NCBI GenBank assembly: GCA_900551985.1
Contig: URYG01000118.1
Span: 1-10,040, forward strand
Origin: an uncultured Prevotella sp.
GTDB lineage: Bacteria; Bacteroidota; Bacteroidia; Bacteroidales; Bacteroidaceae
Length of the DNA stretch: 10,040 bases
Direction of reading: 5' to 3'
Shown here: in pieces, positions 5,497 to 10,040 of the stretch
How positions within the stretch are numbered: position 1 is the first letter of the stretch
Layout: each line of letters starts with the position of its first letter
The notes under the pieces: model-generated
What the model saw: the letters and a program-made list of their open reading frames with translations, nothing else
Databases searched by the model: none
Told to the model about the DNA's origin: nothing
Made by a program: the position numbers and the translations under genes

Positions 5497-7350
5497 ATGA
5501 ACTATGATGAAGTAAAATTACGCCGTTTGATAGGTAAATGTCAATGGATTTTTGCCAAGACAATGCCTACGTGTCCTCATGAGTACATTGTGAGGAATAA
5601 ATGTGCCTTGTCTGATGCGGAATTCGTCTTTTTTGTGCAGTCACAAAGAGAATTTGGTGTTCCACAACAATGGTGGAAATATAATTTCCCTTATCTTCAT
5701 ATTGATGGGTATAAGTATTGGACGATGGGAGATACCATAGAGAATACTATCATTATCAATAGGGCGAAAGACGATAATTCGCAAATACATATAGTTGAGC
5801 AACAGTCAGTAGAACAACAATTAGTAGGACAACAATCCCAAAAGGATAAGCTTGCTTTGTCTATAACTACTATTGGTGATTTACTTCTTCGTCAAACGAT
5901 TTCGAATGGTGGGGAACCCATAAATGGTGTGAATCTGTCGATTCCGATCTATCAGCGTCCATATAAGTGGACTGCTCGTAATGCAATACAGTTGCTTGAT
6001 GATATTATCGAAGCGATGAATGACAATAAAGAAAGTTACAGGGTAGGTACTCTAATTCTTCATCGAGCATCAAGCCAAGGCTCGTATGATATAGTTGATG
6101 GCTTGCAGAGAATCATTACGTTCTCTTTGTTGCTAAAGGCCTTGGGGAAGAACGATATAGCTTTTCTCCAACAAGAATTATATGACAATGAGTATAATGC
6201 CCGTAATATATCCAATAATTATCGAGCATTGGAACGACGTGTCAGCAAACCTGATTTGAAAGAAAAACAACAACAGAAAGAAGACTATTATGTAAAGGAA
6301 CGAGAGTGTAGAAGACTGGAAGAATTTGTTGAGAACAGATGCGAGCTTATCGTTGTTGTCACATCTGACGTTTCTGAAGCCTTTCAGTTCTTTGACTCTC
6401 AGAATGCTCGTGGCAAAGCTCTATATCCACATGATTTGCTGAAAGCTTATCATTTGCGTGAAATGATTGGTATAGAGGAGACTGAGGTTGAAAGAATCGT
6501 CAAGGGATGGGAACAAATATCTCAAAGTGGTTTGGCAGATTTTTTCGGAAACTATCTGTATCGTATCAAAGAATGGGTAAATGGCAATAGGGCAGAAGTG
6601 TTGGATGAACGTAATATCCACATGTTCAAGGGGATTACTCGTTCTGCACGAACTCCTTATGCTCAATTCTATAAGAGTGCTTATTGTTATGCAGATATGG
6701 TAAATTCTTCTGCTATGCCATTCGTTTCTGGAACTCGCAATATCAATGCATTTCAGTTGGATGCTCCAATTATAGCAGGCAAACCTTTCTTTGAATATAC
6801 GAAGCATTATTATGCCATACTAAAGGACATTCAAGATAATAGTAAGTACGAGGGATTCTATATCAACGACAATATTATAGTGAAGACATTGGATCGCTAT
6901 TTCAAGAAGGGAGTAGGCAATGGTATTGCCCGATTGCTGTTTGATACTTCGGTACTCCTGTATGTAGATAGGTTTTGTCCGGAGTCATATCCAACCAAAG
7001 AAGATATGGAGCTATTTGAGCAATTTGTCGTTTATGCCTTTGTTTGGGCTTATTCGCTTAGAGCGCAATATACAAATCTGGGATGGCTTTCTGCTCAGAA
7101 TTTCATTATGGGAACTAATGAGAACTTGAAGAATTCATTTAATATGTACAAGTTGATAGCCAGGCAGGATACTCCCACTACATTACTCAGCGTGTTGGCA
7201 GATAAGCTAACCCCTTTGTCTGATAGCGACATAAAGGATGGGAAAAAGAATGGCAGAGCAAATGCCGGGAATTTGGATGGGCATGATGGCGATGGAGTCT
7301 ATCTGAATTATCTCTATTTCTTTGAAGTAAATCGTTTTTATAATAAATAG
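5497..7350 (+). CDS. DUF262 (GmrS-like) protein with N-terminal accessory module
   Basis: A 617-residue protein. Residues about 10-92 form a compact aromatic-rich module (KTMPTCPHEYIVR, then HIDGYKYWTMGDTI and TIIINRAK). I recall similar stretches in Bacteroidetes hypothetical proteins but cannot name a family. A Gln-rich linker follows at 100-114. A DUF262 domain starts at about 122: IPIYQRPYKW (149-158), YRVGTLIL (181-188), DIVDGLQRIIT (198-208) and FFDSQNARGKALYPHDLL (298-314). DUF262 is the GmrS nucleotide-binding fold, with DGQQR as key motif; here it reads DGLQR. The C-terminal ~280 residues look helical, and I see no EH..PQ...N HNH/DUF1524 signature. It may be a sensor or NTPase subunit needing the nuclease encoded 9 nt downstream, in the same operon. 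A defence role is inferred from family and context. Confidence 0.85.
   Translation: MNYDEVKLRRLIGKCQWIFAKTMPTCPHEYIVRNKCALSDAEFVFFVQSQREFGVPQQWWKYNFPYLHIDGYKYWTMGDTIENTIIINRAKDDNSQIHIVEQQSVEQQLVGQQSQKDKLALSITTIGDLLLRQTISNGGEPINGVNLSIPIYQRPYKWTARNAIQLLDDIIEAMNDNKESYRVGTLILHRASSQGSYDIVDGLQRIITFSLLLKALGKNDIAFLQQELYDNEYNARNISNNYRALERRVSKPDLKEKQQQKEDYYVKERECRRLEEFVENRCELIVVVTSDVSEAFQFFDSQNARGKALYPHDLLKAYHLREMIGIEETEVERIVKGWEQISQSGLADFFGNYLYRIKEWVNGNRAEVLDERNIHMFKGITRSARTPYAQFYKSAYCYADMVNSSAMPFVSGTRNINAFQLDAPIIAGKPFFEYTKHYYAILKDIQDNSKYEGFYINDNIIVKTLDRYFKKGVGNGIARLLFDTSVLLYVDRFCPESYPTKEDMELFEQFVVYAFVWAYSLRAQYTNLGWLSAQNFIMGTNENLKNSFNMYKLIARQDTPTTLLSVLADKLTPLSDSDIKDGKKNGRANAGNLDGHDGDGVYLNYLYFFEVNRFYNK
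5794..5838 (+). repeat. Three in-frame 15-bp repeats (VEQQx linker)
   Basis: Three degenerate 15-bp units, each of the form GTWGRRCAACARNNN, encode VEQQS-VEQQL-VGQQS. They form the linker joining the N-terminal module to the DUF262 domain of the first operon protein. Expansion or loss would change the linker by five residues and keep the frame. Confidence 0.75.
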
Positions 7351-7359
7351 TAGAAGACT

Positions 7360-9408
7360 ATGAATGATTTGAAAAGTATTTTGAAAGAGTGTTCTATCAA
7401 GGAAATCTATTGTGATAATCACGGAGCACCTATTACATACGTAATTCCTATCTACCAACGTAACTATGCGTGGGAACGAGATGAAATCTGTGCTTTGATA
7501 AAAGATGTACATGATTCTATGGATATGGGCAAAACGGTTTATTACATAGGGACTCTTGTTACTTATAAGCGTGATGAGAACAAATATGAGGTGATAGATG
7601 GTCAACAACGTTTGACTACGATTTACATCATACTTAGAGCTTTGGGAGTGCAGAACATTAATAATAGCTTGACTTATTCGGCACGAAAAGCTTCTGCTTC
7701 GACGATAAAGGCATTATCAGGGAGTGGAGAGAAAGATGACCTTGGCGAGATGCCTGACCTTGGTATCAAGAAGGGCTTCGAGTCCGCAAAAGCAGGATTG
7801 GATGAGATTGTTGGTATGGCTCAAACTGATGTGGATAAATTCAAAGAGTATTTCTTGGATCATGTCCATATCATACATTATCGAGTGCCGAAGGATGTGG
7901 AGCTGAACCATTATTTTGAGGTGATGAACTCTCGTGGTGAACAGCTGGAGAAGCATGAGATTGTTAAGGCAAAATTGAGTGAGCAATTTATCGGGGATAA
8001 TACCTCAATGGAGAAGTTCAGCCGTATCTGGGAAGCATGTAGTGATATGTGCTTCTACGTTCAGCAAAAAATGTCTGATATGAAAACTGTTTTTGGTGCG
8101 AACATGGATAGTTTCGTCTTAGAGTCATTTGATGCATTTGCCGACATGCCAGCTAATGCAGGTAATTCTTTGGGTAGAAAAACGATTGCAGAATTGTTGG
8201 ATACTCCTGTTAAGCCAGTGCCCCAGAGCATGACGTTAGATGAAAATGATAGATTCCAGCCAATCATAGACTTCCCTAATTTCCTCTTGATTGTGTTGAA
8301 GATTACGAGGATGAAGGAACAAGGATTTGATCCTTTGAAATTATCTCTTGATGACAAGGAACTGCTTCATGAGTTTGAGAAGATTACCATCACGGCTGAT
8401 TTCGTAAAACGGTTTGCTTATAATCTGTTGAAGGCTAAGTATTTCTTGGATAATTATGTGGTTCATCATACGCTCGGTGAGGACCGTATTTCTGAAAATC
8501 CGTGGAAGTTACAGCGTTACTATAAAAATGGAAATGCTGTCTATCTGAAGGATTTGTCGGAAGACAAACCTGTGCAGGCAGAGCTGGTACAGTTGCTATC
8601 TATGTTCGAGGTAACTTTTACGGCGAAGCAACGCAAGAACTACCTGTTTTATTGTCTGTACCATTTGTTTGAGAGCGATAATATTAGTGATTATCTTGGC
8701 TTTATGAGAGATTTGGCTGATAAGTATTTCTTTGATGTGTATCTGAATGCGGAAAAACTCAATGAAAGAAACCAGCCAAAGCCTAATAGCTTTGATGATA
8801 CGATGATACGAAATGGACATCTGAATGTAGAACAGGAAAATGTAGAACGGGACTTTGATCGCATCTATCCTAAGGGAGCGCCCAATATACCTCTCTATGT
8901 GTTTGATTATACAGACTATAAAATATGGAGAAAGTATGCGGAAGAGCTACGTGGAGAAAAAACTAAGAAAGGAGATGCAAAACGTATCGGATTCTTTCAA
9001 GATTTGGGATGTAGTGATTTTGAATTAGAGGTATTTAATAACTTCTATTTCTCTCGAACTCGCAAGAGCCTTGAACATTATTATCCTCAGGCTAAGGCTG
9101 GTCGCGATAAACCTATCAGCTCAGAAGATATCAATTTTTTTGGAAATTTTGCCATGATTGGTTCCGATGCTAATAGCTCCGGTTCTGACTGGAATCCAAT
9201 TGATAAGAAAAACCGTTATTTGGATTCAAAGTCAAATCAAGTTAGTACAGCATCTCTAAAGTTCAGAATCATGTTGCAAATATGTCAAGACAATTATGAT
9301 GATGGGGTTAAGAATGAGACGGCTAAACGTCGTTTTGGATTGGAATGGAATGTGGATGATATGAATGAGCATCAAGAAAGAATGCTTAAAATCGTCATGA
9401 AACGATAA
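7360..9408 (+). CDS. DUF262-DUF1524 (GmrSD-like) predicted modification-dependent nuclease
   Basis: A 682-residue protein with the layout of single-chain GmrSD type IV restriction enzymes, which cleave phage DNA carrying modified bases using NTP hydrolysis. The N-terminal DUF262 domain has IPIYQRNYAW (29-38), IGTLV (63-67), the canonical VIDGQQRLTT (78-87) and FEVMNSRGEQLEKHEIVKAKL split over 186-206. A long helical middle follows. The C-terminal part carries a DUF1524/HNH-like signature: LEHYYPQ (571-577, His573 the likely catalytic base) and FFGNFAMIGSDANSS (593-607) with lysines at 616-617. It starts 9 nt after the previous stop, with a weak purine run AGAAG, so it is probably co-transcribed. 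The DUF1524 match is by motif spacing only, and a diverged or inactive nuclease cannot be excluded. The target modification, if any, cannot be read from the sequence. Confidence 0.88.
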   Translation: MNDLKSILKECSIKEIYCDNHGAPITYVIPIYQRNYAWERDEICALIKDVHDSMDMGKTVYYIGTLVTYKRDENKYEVIDGQQRLTTIYIILRALGVQNINNSLTYSARKASASTIKALSGSGEKDDLGEMPDLGIKKGFESAKAGLDEIVGMAQTDVDKFKEYFLDHVHIIHYRVPKDVELNHYFEVMNSRGEQLEKHEIVKAKLSEQFIGDNTSMEKFSRIWEACSDMCFYVQQKMSDMKTVFGANMDSFVLESFDAFADMPANAGNSLGRKTIAELLDTPVKPVPQSMTLDENDRFQPIIDFPNFLLIVLKITRMKEQGFDPLKLSLDDKELLHEFEKITITADFVKRFAYNLLKAKYFLDNYVVHHTLGEDRISENPWKLQRYYKNGNAVYLKDLSEDKPVQAELVQLLSMFEVTFTAKQRKNYLFYCLYHLFESDNISDYLGFMRDLADKYFFDVYLNAEKLNERNQPKPNSFDDTMIRNGHLNVEQENVERDFDRIYPKGAPNIPLYVFDYTDYKIWRKYAEELRGEKTKKGDAKRIGFFQDLGCSDFELEVFNNFYFSRTRKSLEHYYPQAKAGRDKPISSEDINFFGNFAMIGSDANSSGSDWNPIDKKNRYLDSKSNQVSTASLKFRIMLQICQDNYDDGVKNETAKRRFGLEWNVDDMNEHQERMLKIVMKR

Positions 9409-9431
9409 TATAAGATGTTGATTATTCCGTA

Positions 9432-9509
9432 AATAAGAAAAAGGGACAGGAAATCCTCCCGAAGTCTGCATCCGAAGACCGACGTGTGAGAGGCGTATCC
9501 TGTCCCTTT
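9432..9509 (-). terminator. Long tiered hairpin with T-rich tail, terminator of the HIRAN transcript
   Basis: AAAGGGACAGGA (9440-9451) and TCCTGTCCCTTT (9498-9509) form a perfect 12-bp stem. The 46-nt interior is itself structured. Read on the minus strand, CCTCTC can pair with GGGAGG (one U-G), and inside that GTCT with AGAC. On the minus strand the outer stem ends in CCCTTTTTCTTATTT, a good U tract, so it should terminate the minus transcript. The plus strand has only TTTG after the stem, so it is at best a weak terminator for the DUF262 operon. The size is larger than an ordinary terminator, so it may be the 3' domain of a small RNA. Confidence 0.65.
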
Positions 9510-9515
9510 GTAGGT

Positions 9516-9606
9516 AAGCACAGAAAGGTCAAGGCCACGTCGCACCATACAGGTCCCTACGACCTGGCCTGATATTAGGGTTAGCTTTCGACACAATTCT
9601 GTGCTT
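9516..9606 (-). other. Structured element with 10-bp closing stem and possible pseudoknot
   Basis: AAGCACAGAA (9516-9525) pairs perfectly with TTCTGTGCTT (9597-9606). Inside, AGGCCA-C-GTCG (9532-9542) pairs with CGAC-C-TGGCCT (9560-9570), ten pairs around one mismatch and a 17-nt loop. Loop bases CCCTA (9555-9559) can pair with TAGGG (9576-9580), giving an H-type pseudoknot. An alternative hairpin CAGGTC/GACCTG (9550-9555/9561-9566) competes with it. The right arm lies in the last codons of the HIRAN gene. The minus strand is the likelier transcribed orientation because the terminator follows. I recognise no named RNA family. Confidence 0.5.
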
Positions 9607-9958
9607 GTTGGTTTTGCTTGATGCGAATGGTCAAGCGAATTTGGTTCTCGTAATGGGCATCTTCGTTGATTTTGCTGATGCGGCATTCAAAGACAGATGC
9701 CCACCCCATTTCCAATAATTGGGCAATCTCTGTATTGGAAGTGCGAGGAAGATAGCCCAGCAGATATTCTTCTTTCTCGTTGTTATCTGCCACCTTTGAG
9801 TAAACCACAGCGACAGCATTCTTGTCGTATGGGTTCTCTTGGTCTCTTTGTAATTCAAGCAGAGTGCCGACCTTCAACTCTTCCCAAACTTCATTGGCGT
9901 CATGATATTGGCGACCTGCGAGATGACATTCCTTGAAAAATAACTTTTTCTTCTTCAT
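9581..9958 (-). CDS. HIRAN-domain protein
   Basis: A small protein of 125 residues from the ATG at 9956-9958. An in-frame ATG at 10024 would add 22 residues, but a -7 promoter box at 9985-9992 lies between the two, so the shorter form is preferred; it also begins naturally, MKKKKLFFKECHLAGRQYHD. Nearly the whole protein is a HIRAN domain: FKECHLAGRQYHDA, VGTLLELQRDQENPYDKNAV with the family hallmark NPYDxxAV, then LLGYLPRTSNTEIAQLLEMG and FECRISKIN. HIRAN domains are known to bind DNA ends or stalled forks, for example in Rad5/HLTF, and occur alone in bacteria. It is convergent with the DUF262 operon, and two structured elements separate them. Whether it works with that operon or is a conserved flanking gene is not determined by the sequence. 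Confidence 0.88.
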   Translation of the reverse strand: MKKKKLFFKECHLAGRQYHDANEVWEELKVGTLLELQRDQENPYDKNAVAVVYSKVADNNEKEEYLLGYLPRTSNTEIAQLLEMGWASVFECRISKINEDAHYENQIRLTIRIKQNQQAQNCVES

Positions 9959-9981
9959 AACTTTACTATTTTGGTTTCTGT

Positions 9982-10006
9982 GTGCAAAGTTAGCTTGCAC
10001 TTGTGC
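9982..10006 (-). promoter_or_regulatory. HIRAN gene promoter -7 box within overlapping inverted repeats
   Basis: On the minus strand TAACTTTG (CAAAGTTA at 9985-9992 of the plus strand) matches TAnnTTTG exactly and sits about 27 nt before the chosen start codon. It is embedded in GTGCAA (9982-9987) and TTGCAC (9995-10000), a perfect 6-bp inverted repeat. That repeat overlaps GCAC-TT-GTGC (9997-10006). No clear -33 TTTG was found at the usual distance, so the promoter may need an activator or simply be weak. Confidence 0.55.
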
Positions 10007-10040
10007 CAATTCGTGGGACAGCAAGTCTTTATTTTATGTA

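Noticed and set aside
9516..9606. Retron-like non-coding RNA (flanking inverted arms and a TTAGC motif on the plus strand)
   Set aside because: A retron needs a linked reverse transcriptase, and none is in the window. The TTAGC motif is too short to count alone.
9516..9606. Integron attC-like recombination site
   Set aside because: A foldable stem and GTTAGC are present, but the matching GCTAAC-type simple-site partner at the other end is missing and no integrase is nearby.
9959..10024. Upstream ATG at 10024 for the HIRAN gene, adding 22 residues
   Set aside because: The added codons run through an exact -7 promoter box and overlapping palindromes, and the HIRAN homology starts just after the ATG at 9958.

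Overview
The window looks like a Bacteroidales chromosome, most likely from the Prevotella/Segatella group. Three observations support this. The outer-membrane receptor starts with an STN domain followed by a carboxypeptidase-regulatory-like domain. An ECF sigma factor and a FecR anti-sigma factor sit beside it. Promoters carry the Bacteroidetes -7 box TAnnTTTG, and most starts lack a strong Shine-Dalgarno sequence. Genus is inferred from protein style only. No rRNA, tRNA, CRISPR array or recognisable transposase is present.

Left part (1-4380, plus strand): a compact cell-surface signalling operon encodes an STN-bearing outer-membrane beta-barrel receptor, an ECF sigma factor overlapping the receptor's 3' end, and a FecR-type transmembrane anti-sigma factor. 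The expected circuit is ligand at the receptor, contact between the STN and FecR periplasmic domains, then release of sigma. The anti-sigma gene is out of frame near its 3' end. A 44-bp segment bounded by a 17-bp direct repeat replaces the last 29 residues with an unrelated tail, and removing 44 bp restores a normal C-terminus. A two-way hairpin terminator follows.

Middle part (4380-9410): an AT-richer block. A WYL-domain regulator is on the minus strand. Divergent from it is a two-gene operon of DUF262 (GmrS-like) proteins. The first has an unusual N-terminal module and no visible nuclease domain. The second has the full DUF262 plus DUF1524/HNH-like layout of single-chain GmrSD-type modification-dependent nucleases. 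A 7-bp inverted repeat with 20-bp centre spacing overlaps the operon promoter and is a good candidate operator for the WYL protein. Together this looks like a regulated anti-phage or DNA-restriction module, by analogy with CapW/BrxR-controlled systems. It is the part of the window most likely to be an under-described system.

Right part (9410-10040): a HIRAN-domain gene on the minus strand points toward the DUF262 operon. Between them lie two strongly structured elements: a long tiered hairpin with a T-rich tail (terminator of the HIRAN transcript) and a 10-bp stem enclosing a hairpin that can form a pseudoknot. This could be a structured 3' UTR or a small RNA. The HIRAN promoter has a -7 box embedded in overlapping GTGC/GCAC inverted repeats.
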